Assembly (NCBI RefSeq): GCF_000801105.2
Contig: NC_079515.1
Coordinates: 8,122,001 to 8,186,000 of the forward strand
Reading direction: 5' to 3'
Length of the DNA stretch: 64,000 bases
From: Raphanus sativus
Lineage: Eukaryota; Streptophyta; Magnoliopsida; Brassicales; Brassicaceae
Below the pieces are notes generated by a model. That model was not told the DNA's origin and searched no databases. It was given only the letters and a program-made list of their open reading frames with translations. A program made the translations under genes and the position numbers. Positions 50,113 to 62,160 of the stretch are shown here, piece by piece; the first letter of the stretch is position 1; every line of letters starts with the position of its first letter.

Positions 50113-50805
50113 ACGGACGACTTAAACTAAGTCGTCCAGCTTTGTTTGGTGAAAAAAAAACAGTCCAGACGACTTATATATAAGTCGTCTACGAGAAACA
50201 GGCTAGTTTTGCATTTGACCGAATCGTGTCAGATCTTTGACTATTTCTGGACGACTTATAATTCAGTCGTCTCTCGGAAAGTTAAAATTTCAATATTTTA
50301 TTAAACTAGACGACTTACGTGTAAGTCGTCTTAGGTTAGTTTTGTAGTTGAAAAATAAAACTTCATAATTTAATTTTTTACCAGACGACATAATATAAAG
50401 TCGTCCCGTCAGAAGACTTAATTTAAAGTCGTCCGGGGAAAGCAAAGTCGTCCAGAATTTTTCCCAATTAAGTCGTCCAAACCTTGCTTATCCCGGACGA
50501 CCTTAAATTAAGTCGTCTAGCTGGACGACTTTTAGTTAAGTCGTCTGGAGAAAGTTAAATTTCAAGTTTTATTTTTCAATTACAAAACTAACCTGGGACG
50601 ACTTACGTGTAAGTCGTCTAGTTTGAATAAAATATTGAAATTTTTACTTTCCAGAGACGACTGATTTATAAGTCGTCCAGAAATAGTCAAAGATCTGACA
50701 CGATTCGGTCAAATGCAAAACTAGCCCGTTTTTCGTAGACGACTTATATATAAGTCGTCTGAATTTTTTTTTTTAACAAACAAAGCCGGACGACTTAGAA
50801 TTAAG
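50113..50805. repeat. Nested inverted repeat in the transposase leader
   Basis: The left arm (about 50113-50400) and right arm (about 50515-50805) are reverse complements at roughly 90% over nearly 300 bases. Both contain the shared unique words GCATTTGACCGAATCGTGTC and AGATCTTTGACTATTTCTGG or their complements. Within each arm, and in the loop, short palindromes of the type GACGACTTA...TAAGTCGTC recur every 40-80 bases, about 13 in all. The whole unit lies between the element end and the transposase start codon. It is repeated at about 57372-58070. Confidence 0.92.
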
Positions 50806-50961
50806 TCGTCCCTTTTAATTTTCAATTGCAAAAGTGACCTCTTTAGACGACTTACCTTTAAGTCTTCTGGACGACTTAAATCTAAGTCGTCTGCGATAAT
50901 GTTTGTTGAACTTCTTCATTTCTCTATGTTTACTAATGTGTTTTATTTTGAATATTTGCAG

Positions 50962-53375
50962 ATGATTTTTAAGTTACATGCAGTGTATGGAGAATGGTTG
51001 TTGAGAGATTTCCGTTGGGATTTTGTGGTTGATGATCTCAAAGGAGCAAGATTGTTTTTATTGAATGAAGATTCAACACATGCTGAACTTGTTGCAATGG
51101 CTCAAGAAGATTATAACCTGGACATGAGATCAGTGACTGTGGAGATTAGCTACTCATTACCAGCAGAAATGATGATGACTCCAAGCAGTCCTCCCATTCA
51201 TGTTACAAGTGATAGACAAGTTCGAAACTTGCTCGAGATACTCAAAACGCATAGAGTATGTCTTTGTGTATCAAGCCGCAGCAAGGTGGAAACGGTTTCA
51301 GAGAAAAGAGAAGAAGCTGGTGATAATGATGAAGCTGGTGAATGGGAAGAAGATGTTGGTGATAATGATGAAGCTGGTGAATGGGAAGAAGATGTTGGTG
51401 ATAATGATGAGGCTGATGAATGTTTTGAAGATGTTGGTGATAATGAGTCTGTTGAAGATGAAAATCAAGATGGGGAGGAGGAAATGGGGAGGAGGAAAAT
51501 GAGGAGGATGCTGATAACACTATTGTTGGTGAAACGGATCAGAATGGTGGGGATTACAGTCTTTATGGAAATGTTCTAGATGAGGACGAGGAAGATGATG
51601 ATAATATTTGTTTTGAAGAAATTGAAAAGACATATGCTAAGACAAATGCTATTGAAGGAGGAAAATCGGATTGTACCAGCATCTATGTCAACCAGAGTTT
51701 TGTTAGCAAGGATGCACTGCTTTCAGAGCTGCGGTTGACAGCAGTGAGGGGTAGGTTTTCTTTCAGAATATACAAATCAACAAAAACTCTCCTTGTGGCA
51801 ATATGTCGGGTTAGCGGTTGTGGATGGAAGATCAGAGCGAGTGTGAAACATGGGTCAAACACGTTTTGGGTAACAAAGTATGTGGAAAAACATTTATGCT
51901 CAATTGGAGACCGAATCGCTCAGCGGAGACACTGTACTCCAAAGTATGTTGGTAGTCTTTTCATTGATCGTGTTGGGATCATTGATGGGATAACTCCACA
52001 GCATATCACTGATGCAATGAAGAACATGTTTGGCATGACGCTTGATTACACCACTTCATACAGAGCACTGTTATATGCACAGAAATTGGTGAGAGGATCA
52101 GCAGAAGAAGGGTATTCGCGTCTGCCTTCATATCTCGAGCAAATCTCCATTGCAAATCCTGATTCTATCACGGCTATAGAACTTGATTCTGAGAAAAGAT
52201 TTAAGTATCTATTTTCTCTCTTTGGAGCTTCTATCAAAGGTTTTAAGTATCAGAGAAGGGTCATTGTGGTGGATGGAACTCACCTAAGTGGAAAGTATGG
52301 AGGTGTTATGTTAGTTGCAGCCGCACAAGATGGCAATTTTCAGATATTCCCATTGGCTTTTGGGATCGTGGATGCTGAAGATGAACCTTCTTGGAATGGT
52401 TTTTCACAAAATTGGCTAGTTGTATATCTCATGACAAGCCTCTGGTGATAGTCTCTGACCGGCACGCGGCCATTAAAAGTGCGTGTGAGAAGGTGTTTCC
52501 TTGGGCAACCCGAGGAATATGTTATTATCACCTTCAAGATAACATTGTCAAAAAGTTTAAGGGAAACATCTCATGTACTTGGTGAAAGGGGCTGCTTATG
52601 CGCACACGGTTCACGATTTTAACCGGTACATGGCTGAGATACGGAGTGCAAACCCGGAACTTGCAACGTATTTGGAGAAGGCCGACGCCAAGCTATGGTC
52701 AAGGTTTATTGTAAGGGGAACAGGTTCAACATAAAAACAAGCAACATCGCTGAATCTATTAATTCCGCACTGAAGCGAGCAAGAGGATTTCCGATTCCGT
52801 TCCTGCTGGAGTTCATAAGGCAGAAGTTAGGAAAATGGTATTGGAAAAGGAGACAAGATGCTTTGAGTCTCCCAACTGTACATAGCCGGGGTGTTGAATA
52901 CTTGCTTGCTGTTCGATCAGAGATAGCGGATACGATGACGGTCGAACCAATTGATGGATGGCGTTTCTTTGTCAAAGGTGGCAAAATGGACTGTGCGGTT
53001 GATTTGGAACATGTAAAGTGTGGTTGTGGTGTCTATGGAGTGGAGAAAATACCTTGCTCTCATGCTATAGCAGCTGGAACACATGCTGGTGTGCATATCG
53101 ACACACTTGTATGTCCACTTTACTCAAAGAATCATCTGTATGCAGGATACTCAGAGAATATATATCCTATCGTGTCACAACATATTGAGGAACGAGAATG
53201 CTTTCCTCCAAACGTAAAGCGTGGTCCGGGGAGACAGAAATCAAGATGGCAATCTTGGTTGGAGCTATCTAGGATGAGGGGACACAAACCCAGGAAGAAA
53301 CACAGGGCACGGAGATGCTCAAACTGCAAGGAAACTGGCCATACGAAACCACAATGTACACAACCAGTTGACTAG
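50962..53375 (+). pseudogene. MuDR/MULE-family transposase, copy left of the gap, several frameshifts
   Basis: The ATG at 50962 follows a splice-acceptor-like TTTGCAG and opens MIFKLHAVYGEW. Order: N-terminal domain (to about 51250); acidic repeats of a 13-residue GDNDEAGEWEEDV unit (about 51320-51440); MuDR N-terminal domain (about 51690-51900, with GWKIRASV); MULE domain with the catalytic Asp in VVDGTHLSGKYGG (52270) and the second Asp in VSDRHAAI (52455); SWIM zinc finger (CGCGVYGVEKIPCSHA, 53019-53066); C-terminal CCHC knuckle (CSNCKETGHTKPQC, 53314-53355). Frames change near 51485, 52400, 52563 and 52703, each at a short homopolymer or doublet missing one base. The first and last are not broken at the same base in the right-hand copy, so part of the damage is probably sequencing error. 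Transposases of this class cut Mutator ends and give 9-bp duplications. Confidence 0.85.
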
Positions 53376-53935
53376 TTGTCCAGACGACCTAATATAAGTC
53401 GTCCAGTCTTGATTACCCGTCCAGACGACTAATTTCTAAGTCGTCCAGTGTTTCGTCTACCTTCTACGAAGTCGTCCAGTGTATTAGACTACCTTCTACT
53501 ATCCCTTCAAGTGTATTTTTTTAGACGACCTTTTACGAAGTCGTCCAGTGTATTTAAGTCGTCCAGTGTATTTAAGTCGTCCAGTGTTTAGACTACCTTC
53601 TACTATCCCTTCAAGTGTATTTTTTTTTAGACGACCTTTTACGAAGTCGTCCAGTGTATTTTATTTTTAGACTACCTATTTTTTTTTAGACGACCTTATT
53701 TGTAAGTCGTCCAGTGTATTTTATTTTTTAGACTACCTTATTTTTTTAGACGACCTTATTTGTAAGTCGTCCAGCTGGAAAACCTTCCAGACGACTTATT
53801 TGTAAGTCGTCCAGCTGGAAAACCTTCCAGACGACTTATTTGTAAGTCGTCCAGCTGGAAAACCTTCCAGACGACTTATTTGTAAGTCGTCCAGCTGGAA
53901 ACCTTCCAGACGACTTATTTGTAAGTTAGAAAATC
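53376..53935. repeat. Palindromic tandem array downstream of the transposase
   Basis: A mixed array of AGACGACCTTxxxxAAGTCGTCCAG words passes into four head-to-tail 40-bp units starting at 53771, 53811, 53851 and 53891. Each unit holds two palindromes: TTTTCCAGCTGGAAAA-like and GACGACTTATTTGTAAGTCGTC. The fourth unit has lost one A. The array separates the convergent transposase and ULP1 genes and recurs at about 60636-61186. Confidence 0.9.
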
Positions 53936-54145
53936 TATACAAGTTAGAAAATCAAATAAATCATACATGCCCACAAACATACAAATAGATTTGTGTAAAC
54001 AAATAGTTCAAATATACAAATAGATTTGTGTATACAAATAGTTCAAATATACAAATTGATTTGTGTATCTATACAAGTTAAAAAATCTATACAAGTTAAA
54101 AAATCTATACAAGTTAAAAAATCTATACAAATTGATTTTGTGTAT
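53936..54145. repeat. ATACAAATAG/CTATACAAGTTA microrepeats
   Basis: About 210 bases of alternating ACAAATAGATTTGTGTA, CAAATAGTTCAAATATA and AAAAATCTATACAAGTTA words, each present two to four times, at the 3' end of the ULP1 gene. The same stretch is at 61190-61404. Confidence 0.75.
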
Positions 54146-54840
54146 CTAATCATACATGCCTACAAACATACCACCATCCTCATTATCTTTCAGATGCTGA
54201 TCAACAAGCTCCGTCCATATAGCCAAAGCCATAGTATCCCTCATAGTCTTCGCATTGGACCTAGCAAAGTCTTTAGGGCTAAAGGGGACCCCAAGAGCAT
54301 GACATTCAATGTACTTTGCAGCGTACACGCCACAATCACCATTGTTGGCCGTGGGTACATCTTTGAGGAGTCTCTCATAAGTGTATCGCTCCAACCCATG
54401 CATCTGGTCTCCGCACTCCACAATCAGATAAGGACCATCTCGAGAAAAGGCTCCATTATTCTCATCCCATCTTTCTGGTATGGTAGTTGAAGGTATGCTG
54501 TCCCAGACGACTATGTGCCTCTTAGGGATCGATATCCAAATAGCCACCCAATGTTTGTTGTCCAAGTTCAGTGGCGCATAGATATCATCAATGTCCTCCC
54601 CCACTTCTTGTTTGATTGGCAAAATGAAGGCATTGATCCGTCATACAAACTCGCCGCCCCACTAGGTAGCATTTTTCCTAAACCATTGTGATCAGACGAC
54701 GATGTTTGAAGACCAGCCAGATTACTGTTCTCTCCAGACTGGGTAAAGTTGTGATCCAGGAAGCACATTCGCTCGCTCCGGAAACATTGTGGGTTCTCCT
54801 TATACCTCTGCCTCAGCACATTCATCCAAGCATCTATATG
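54146..54840 (-). pseudogene. ULP1-type peptidase catalytic exon, copy left of the gap, one frame break
   Basis: The minus-strand exon starts after a CCAG acceptor (54840, HIDAWMN) and ends at TAG (54148-54146). Catalytic features: His in DNKHWVAIWI, Asp in VVWDSIP and Cys in NNGDCGVYAAKYIE, in the order of the C48 (SUMO protease) fold. The frame shifts near 54620, so the first 70 residues and the catalytic part are in different frames. The exon is 695 bases here and 696 in the right-hand copy. Such transposon-borne ULP1-like genes are not canonical host deSUMOylases and their substrates are unknown. Confidence 0.82.
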
Positions 54841-54901
54841 CTGGCATATAAAAATAATACAAGTTAGAACCTTCCAGACGACTTACAAATAAGTCGTCTG
54901 G

Positions 54902-55001
54902 NNNNNNNNNNNNNNNNNNNNNNNNNNNNNNNNNNNNNNNNNNNNNNNNNNNNNNNNNNNNNNNNNNNNNNNNNNNNNNNNNNNNNNNNNNNNNNNNNNN
55001 N
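54902..55001. other. Assembly gap (100 N)
   Basis: Exactly 100 undetermined bases, the usual placeholder for a gap of unknown size between contigs. The same 7.1 kb flanks it on both sides. Confidence 0.99.
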
Positions 55002-58000
55002 TATGTTAAACAATGTTCATAGTTTAGAAACAAAAGGTTTGTAACATGTTATGTCTCTTAGTGGTAGATTTTTAGGGTTAGACTTTAAATTTTGATTTTT
55101 TTTTTGTTTTTTGACTTGACTTAATGTGCTTATTAATGTTTGTAGTTTATAATTTTGTGTAATTTTGATATTTGATACAGTAAAGGGAAACTTTTTTGAT
55201 TATCACAAACAAACTATTTAGGGTTTGAGATTTGTGGTTTAGGGTTTCATAGATCTACAATAAAGTCTATAATGCTAGAGACGTCGTTTTCAATCTACAT
55301 TTTTTAAATTTTGTAACAAACAAATTTATTATTTTAAAATTAAATTGAGTTTAAGAATAAAATGTGAAATCACATTACTATAACTTTAATAAAAAATAAA
55401 AATAAAGTTCAGTAAATTTATTGTTAAAATTATTAAAACAATAATGAATTTAACAACAATAATAAAATTATCATTGTAGACATTCAATAAGGTCTACTAC
55501 GTTACAATAAAACCTACTCTTAATTTTTAATTTTAGTAGACTTTCAAAAGAAGTCTACAATGTCGGCAATCTTTTAACCTAGTTACATTTATGTCATCCC
55601 ATATATAAATGAAATTTTACACAATCTCTCTCCTAAAATGGCTGCAAAACTCTCTCACTTCTCTCTAAACTCTCTCTCCTTCTCTCTAAACTCTCTCATT
55701 TCTCTCTAAAATCCTTTCATGTTTTTCTCACAAAGTTATGTTGTCATTTTAGGTATTTGTTCATGGTTTTCATTTTCTCCTTTATAAATGTAAGTTTTAG
55801 ATCTATAGACTTTAAATGTGTATTTTTTATGTTATTTATTTCTCACATATCTTTTTGCAGGTATTACCATTGATGGTTTTCATCTCTCTCCTCTAAAATG
55901 TAAGTTTAGATCTATAGATTTTAAATGTGTATTTATAAGTTTATAATCAAATAAAGTTATAGATCAAACTCTGTGCATTTACTTTTATACTATTTTATCT
56001 GAATAAATTTTATTTTAAATTATTTTCAGATTTAAAACTGTTTTTCATATATTCAAAATGTATAGATTTTTTCAGATCTGAAAATTATCTGACAGTTGTA
56101 GACTTTAAATAAAGTCTGCTTATAAAGTTAACTAAACCACACATTTTAAGTAGACTTTCACGGGAAGTCTACCAAAAATGACTTTAGTCTTTTTTCTTAT
56201 GCTTTTTTAATATTTATCTTATTTTGCAGGTATTTTCTTCCATGGTTGTTATCTCCTCCTCCAAAAGATGTAAGAATTACATTTATAGATTTTAAATATT
56301 TATTCTGTAATTATATTTAAATAAGTTACATATTAAAACTCTATGTCTTTAGTTTATTACTATTTTCATATATTATATTTTCTAAAGCTTTTAGATTTAA
56401 ACTTATTTGATATTTTTTAATATATACATTTTTCAGATTTAGATTTTTTTCTATATGGTAGACTTCAAATGAAGTCTATCTAAAAGTCAGGGCTAGTAGA
56501 CTTCACTTGAAGTCTAATAGCCTTGATTTTTAAGTAGATTTCATTTAAAAACTCACTCAAATATTATTTTAATTTTATTTTTTTCTCATATAAATTATTT
56601 TATTTTGCAAATATTCTCTCTCCAAAATTTTCAAATCATTCTTCCTAAAAATGTAAGATTTACATTTATTCATTATAGATATTTTTGTGTTTATATTGAA
56701 CTAAATTTTATAGATTCATATTTTATATTTTTTCTTTGATACAAGGTTGACAAAAAAAATAGTTTTTGAAATATCTTAGAAAAAAAAAAGGGCTTATTGC
56801 AAAAGTGACTCAAAACTTGAATTCAAACAGAAAACTAACCTTTTCTTTTGACTCATTTTTTTTTTGAGTTTTTTAACCCCACATCTGCATTTTATCTACG
56901 AAATGCCATTAACCCTTTTTTTTTTTTTTTTTTTCGAAAATGGCTTTTCTTACTGTCTCAACCTCATTTTCTTCTTCAAGTTACAATATTGCCACTGCCA
57001 TGAATAGTGGAACAACCTTGTACGAACTGTTTTGGAGCTTTTAATGCCCTTTAATGCACGTAAATCTCTTTCACTCTCTCTGTTTCAATTGTTATGAACT
57101 AAAAACAACATTTCTTTCACTTTCTCTCCATATTTCATCCAAAAAACTGAAGCTTTTGATTCAAAATTGTTTGGAGCCATATTTCTTTCGTTTTGACTTA
57201 CGGTTGCTTTCGTTGAGGTTCTGGGTGGTTGGAGAAGACCCTGTGTGCAAACAAAGTCAGTCTCACCTAGTTGAAGGTACGAATTTTGAATTTTTTTCAA
57301 AATCTGTTCGCGTAGAAGACTTACAAGTAAGTCATCTGTATGTAGAAGACTTACTGATGAGTCTTCTGGTCAAACGGACGACTTAAACTAAGTCGTCCAG
57401 CTTTGTTTGGTGAAAAAAAACAGTCCAGACGACTTATATATAAGTCGTCTACGAGAAACAGGCTAGTTTTGCATTTGACCGAATCGTGTCAGATCTTTGA
57501 CTATTTCTGGACGACTTATAATTCAGTCGTCTCTCGGAAAGTTAAAATTTCAATATTTTATTAAACTAGACGACTTACGTGTAAGTCGTCTTAGGTTAGT
57601 TTGTAGTTGAAAAATAAAACTTCATAATTTAATTTTTACCAGACGACATAATATAAAGTCGTCCCGTCAGAAGACTTAATTTAAAGTCGTCCGGGGAAAG
57701 CAAAGTCGTCCAGAATTTTTCCCAATTAAGTCGTCCAAACCTTGCTTATCCCGGACGACCTTAAATTAAGTCGTCTAGCTGGACGACTTTTAGTTAAGTC
57801 GTCTGGAGAAAGTTAAATTTTCAAGTTTTTATTTTTCAATTACAAAACTAACCTGGGACGACTTACGTGTAAGTCGTCTAGTTTGAATAAAATATTGAAT
57901 TTTTTACTTTCCAGAGACGACTGATTTATAAGTCGTCCAGAAATAGTCAAAGATCTGACACGATTCGGTCAAATGCAAACTAGCCCGTTTTTCGTAGACG

Positions 58001-61000
58001 ACTTATATATAAGTCGTCTGAATTTTTTTTTTTAACAAACAAAGCCGGACGACTTAGAATTAAGTCGTCCCTTTTAATTTTCAATTGCAAAAGTGACCTC
58101 TTTAGACGACTTACCTTTAAGTCTTCTGGACGACTTAAATCTAAGTCGTCTGCGATAATGTTTGTTGAACTTCTTCATTTTCTCTATGTTTACTAATGTG
58201 TTTTATTTTGAATATTTGCAGATGATTTTTAAGTTACATGCAGTGTATGGAGAATGTTGTTGAGAGATTTCCGTTGGGATTTTGTGGTTGATGATCTCAA
58301 AGGAGCAAGATTGTTTTTATTGAATGAAGATTCAACACATGCTGAACTTGTTGCAATGGCTCAAGAAGATTATAACCTGGACATGAGATCAGTGACTGTG
58401 GAGATTAGCTACTCATTACCAGCAGAAATGATGATGACTCCAAGCAGTCCTCCCATTCATGTTACAAGTGATAGACAAGTTCGAAACTTGCTCGAGATAC
58501 TCAAAACGCATAGAGTATGTCTTTTGTGTATCAAGCCGCAGCAAGGTGGAAACGGTTTCAGAGAAAAGAGAAGAAGCTGGTGATAATGATGAAGCTGGTG
58601 AATGGGAAGAAGATGTTGGTGATAATGATGAAGCTGGTGAATGGGAAGAAGATGTTGGTGATAATGATGAGGCTGATGAATGTTTTGAGATGTTGGTGAT
58701 AATGAGTCTGTTGAAGATGAAATCAAGATGGGAGGAGGAAAATGGGGAGGAGGAAATGGGGAGGAGGATGCTGATAACACTATTGTTGGTGAAACGGATC
58801 AGAATGGTGGGGATTACAGTCTTTATGGAAATGTTTCTAGATGAGGACGAGGAAGATGATGATAATATTTGTTTTGAAGAAATTGAAAAGACATATGCTA
58901 AGACAAATGCTATTGAAGGAGGAAAATCGGATTGTACCAGCATCTATGTCAACCAGAGTTGTTTAGCAAGGATGCACTGCTTTCAGAGCTGCGTTGACAG
59001 CAGTGAGGGGTAGGTTTTCTTTCAGAATATACAAATCAACAAAAACTCTCCTTGTGGCAATATGTCGGGTTAGCGGTTGTGGATGGAAGATCAGAGCGAG
59101 TGTGAACATGGGTCAAACACGTTTTGGGTAACAAAGTATGTGGGAAAAACATTTATGCTCAATTGGGAGACCGAATCGCTCAGCGGAGACACTGTACTCC
59201 AAAGTATGTTGGTAGTCTTTTCATTGATCGTGTTGGGATCATTGATGGGATAACTCCACAGCATATCACTGATGCAATGAAGAACATGTTTGGCATGACG
59301 CTTGATTACACCACTTCATACAGAGCACTGTTATATGCACAGAAATTGGTGAGAGGATCAGCAGAAGAAGGGTATTCGCGTCTGCCTTCATATCTCGAGC
59401 AAATCTCCATTGCAAATCCTGATTCTATCACGGCTATAGAACTTGATTCTGAGAAAAGATTTAAGTATCTATTTCTCTCTTTTGGAGCTTCTATCAAAGG
59501 TTTTAAGTATCAGAGAAGGGTCATTGTGGTGGATGGAACTCACCTAAGTGGAAAGTATGGAGGTGTTATTGTTAGTTGCAGCCGCACAAGATGGCAATTT
59601 TCAGATATTCCCATTGGCTTTGGGATCGTGGATGCTGAAGATGAACCTTCTTGGAATGGTTTTTCACAAAATTGGCTAGTTGTATATCTCATGACAAGCC
59701 TCTGGTGGTGATAGTCTCCTGACCGGCACGCGGCCATTAAAAGTGCGTGTGAGAAGGTGTTTCCTTGGGCACCCGAGGAATATGTTATTATCACCTTCAA
59801 GATAACATTGTCAAAAAGTTAAAGGGAAACATCTCATGTACTTGGTGAAAGGGGCTGCTTATGCGCACGGTTCACGATTTTAACCGGTACATGGCTGAGA
59901 TACGGAGTGCAAACCGGAACTTGCAACGTATTTGGAGAAGGCCGACGCCAAGCTATGGTCAAGGGTTTATTGTAAGGGGAACAGGTTAACATAAAACAAG
60001 CAACATCGCTGAATCTATTTATTCCGCACTGAAGCGAGCCAAGAGGATTTCCGATTCCGTTCCTGCTGGAGTTCATAAGGCAGAAGTTAGGAAAATGGTA
60101 TTGGAAAGGAGACAAGATGCTTTGAGTCCCCAACTGTACATAGCCGGGGTGTGTTGAATACTTGCTTGCTGTTCGATCAGAGATAGCGGATACGATGACG
60201 GTCGAACCAATTGATGGATGGCGTTTCTTTGTCAAAGGTGGCAAAATGGACTGTGCGGTTGATTTGGAACATGTAAGTGTGGTTGTGGTGTCTATGGAGT
60301 GGAGAAAATACCTTGCTTCTCATGCTATAGCAGCTGGAACACATGCTGGTGTGCATATCGACACACTTGTATGTCCACTTTACTCAAAGAATCATCTGTA
60401 TGCAGGGATACTCAGAGAATATATTCCTATCGTGTCACAATATTGAGGAACGAGAATGCTTTCCTCCAAACGTAAAGCGTGGTCCGGGGAGACAGAAGAA
60501 ATTCAATGGCAATCTTGGTTGGAGCTATCTAGGATGAGGGGACACAAACCCAGGAAGAAACACAGGGCACGGAGATGCTCAAACTGCAAGGAAACTGGCC
60601 ATACGAAACCACAATGTACACAACCAGTTGACTAGTTGTCCAGACGACCTAAATATAAGTCGTCCAGTCTTGATTACCCGTCCAGACGGACTAATTTCTA
60701 AGTCGTCCAGTGTTTCGTCTACCTCTCTACGAAGTCGTCCAGTGTATTAGACTACCTTCTACTATCCTTCAAGTGTATTTTTTAGACGACCTTTTACGAA
60801 GTCGTCCAGTGTATTTAAGTCGTCCAGTGTATTTAAGTCGTCCAGTGTTAGAGATACCTCTACTATCCCTTCAAGTGTATTTTTTTTTAGACGACCTTTT
60901 ACGAAGTCGTCCAGTGTATTTTATTTTTTAGACTACCTATTTTTTTAGACGACCTTATTTGTAAGTCGTCCAGTGTATTTTTTTTTAGACTACCTTATTT

Positions 61001-62160
61001 TTTTTAGACGACCTTATTTGTAAGTCGTTCCAGCTGGAAAACCTTCCAGACGACTTATTTGTAAGTCGTCCAGCTGGAAAACCTTCCAGACGACTTATTT
61101 GTAAGTCGTCCAGCTGGAAACCTTCCAGACGACTTATTTGTAAGTCGTCCAGCTGGAAAACCTTCCAGACGACTTATTTGTAAGTTAGAAAATCTATACA
61201 AGTTAGAAAATCAAATAAATCATACATGCCCACAAACATACAAATAGATTTGTGTAAACAAATAGTTCAAATATACAAATAGATTTGTGTATACAAATAG
61301 TTCAAATATACAAATTGATTTGTGTATCTATACAAGTTTAAAAAATCTATACAAGTTAAAAAATCTATACAAGTTAAAAAATCTATACAAATTGATTTGT
61401 GTATCTAATCATACATGCCTACAAACATACACCCCCATCCTCATTATCTTTCAGATGCTGATCAACAAGCTCCGTCCATATAGCCAAAGCCATAGTAGTA
61501 TCCCCTCATAGTCTTCGCATTGGACCTAGCAAAGTCTTTAGGGCTAAAGGGGACCCAAGAGCATGACATTCAATGTACTTTGCAGCGTACACGCCACAAT
61601 CACCATTGTTGGCCGTGGGTACATCTTTGAGGAGTCTCTCATAAGTGTATCGCTCCAACCCATGCATCTGTCTCCGCACTCCACAATCAGATAAGGGACC
61701 ATCTCGAGAAAAGGCTCCATTATCTCATCCCATCTTTCTGGTATGGTAGTTGAAGGTATGCTGTCCCAGACGACTATGTGCCTTAGGGATCGATATCCAA
61801 ATAGCCACCCAATGTTTGTTGTCCAAGTTCAGTGGCGCATAGATATCATCAATGTCCTCCCCCCACTTCTTGTTTGATTGGCAAAATGAAGGCATTGATC
61901 CGTCATACAAACTCGCCGCCCCACTAGGTAGCATTTTTCCTAAACCATTGTGATCAGAGACGATGTTTTTGAAGACCAGATACTGTTCTCTCCAAGACTG
62001 GGTAAAGTTGTGATCCAGGAAGCACATTCGCTCGCTCCGGAAACATTGTGGGTTCTCCTTATACCCTCTGCCTCAGCACATTCATCCAAGCATCTATATG
62101 CTGGCATATAAAATAATACAAGTTAGAACCTTCCAGACGACTTACAAATAAGTCGTCTGG
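55002..62160. repeat. Right copy of the 7.1-kb duplicated segment
   Basis: Collinear with 47771-54901. The match starts at the first base after the gap and ends at TAAGTCGTCTGG (62160), where the left copy is cut by the Ns; the right copy then continues into unique sequence. It differs by scattered single-base indels. It includes the palindromic leader (about 57372-58070), a transposase copy, the palindromic array (about 60636-61186) and the ULP1 exon. Confidence 0.95.
58222..60635 (+). pseudogene. MuDR/MULE-family transposase, copy right of the gap, many frameshifts
   Basis: Same gene as at 50962-53375, from the ATG at 58222 to TAG at 60633-60635. Additional indels disrupt it, for example one base lost in GAATGTTG (58253-58260), extra or missing bases around 58686, 58732 and 59570-59625, and several in the SWIM region near 60273-60320. 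The catalytic VVDGTHL and the CCHC knuckle can still be recognised in separate frames. At 51485 and 52703 of the left copy, this copy has the base that the left one lacks, so the two reads complement each other. Confidence 0.85.

Larger units (their letters stand above)
47771..54901. repeat. Left copy of a 7.1-kb duplicated segment abutting the N gap
   Basis: From TATGTTAAACAATGTTCATA at 47771 to the last base before the Ns this segment is collinear with 55002-62160, with differences that are nearly all one- or two-base insertions or deletions. Left-flanking sequence before 47771 is not repeated. Confidence 0.95.
49538..54901 (+). mobile_element. KAONASHI-type Mutator-like element, copy left of the gap
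   Basis: A Mutator-end-like AGGGCTTATTGCAAAAGTGAC occurs at about 49537. Next come a palindrome-rich leader with a large inverted repeat, a MuDR/MULE transposase gene (plus strand), a palindrome array, and the last exon of a ULP1-type peptidase gene (minus strand). MULEs carrying a ULP1-like gene are known in Arabidopsis as KAONASHI or KI-MULEs. The far end lies beyond the gap or window. Confidence 0.7.

Noticed and set aside
50899..50961. Upstream ATG at 50899 as the transposase start
   Set aside because: The sequence between it and 50962 looks like an intron end (CTAAT branch-like word, T-rich tract, TTTGCAG), so the ATG directly after the acceptor is preferred.
53376..53935. Regularly spaced short repeats resembling a CRISPR array
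   Set aside because: The genome is a plant nuclear one. The repeats are palindromic head-to-tail minisatellite units without unique spacers, and no cas gene is present.
58416..58943. 175-codon Ser-rich minus-strand open stretch
   Set aside because: It is the antisense of the acidic repeat region of the transposase (Asp/Glu codons read as Ser/His/Leu).
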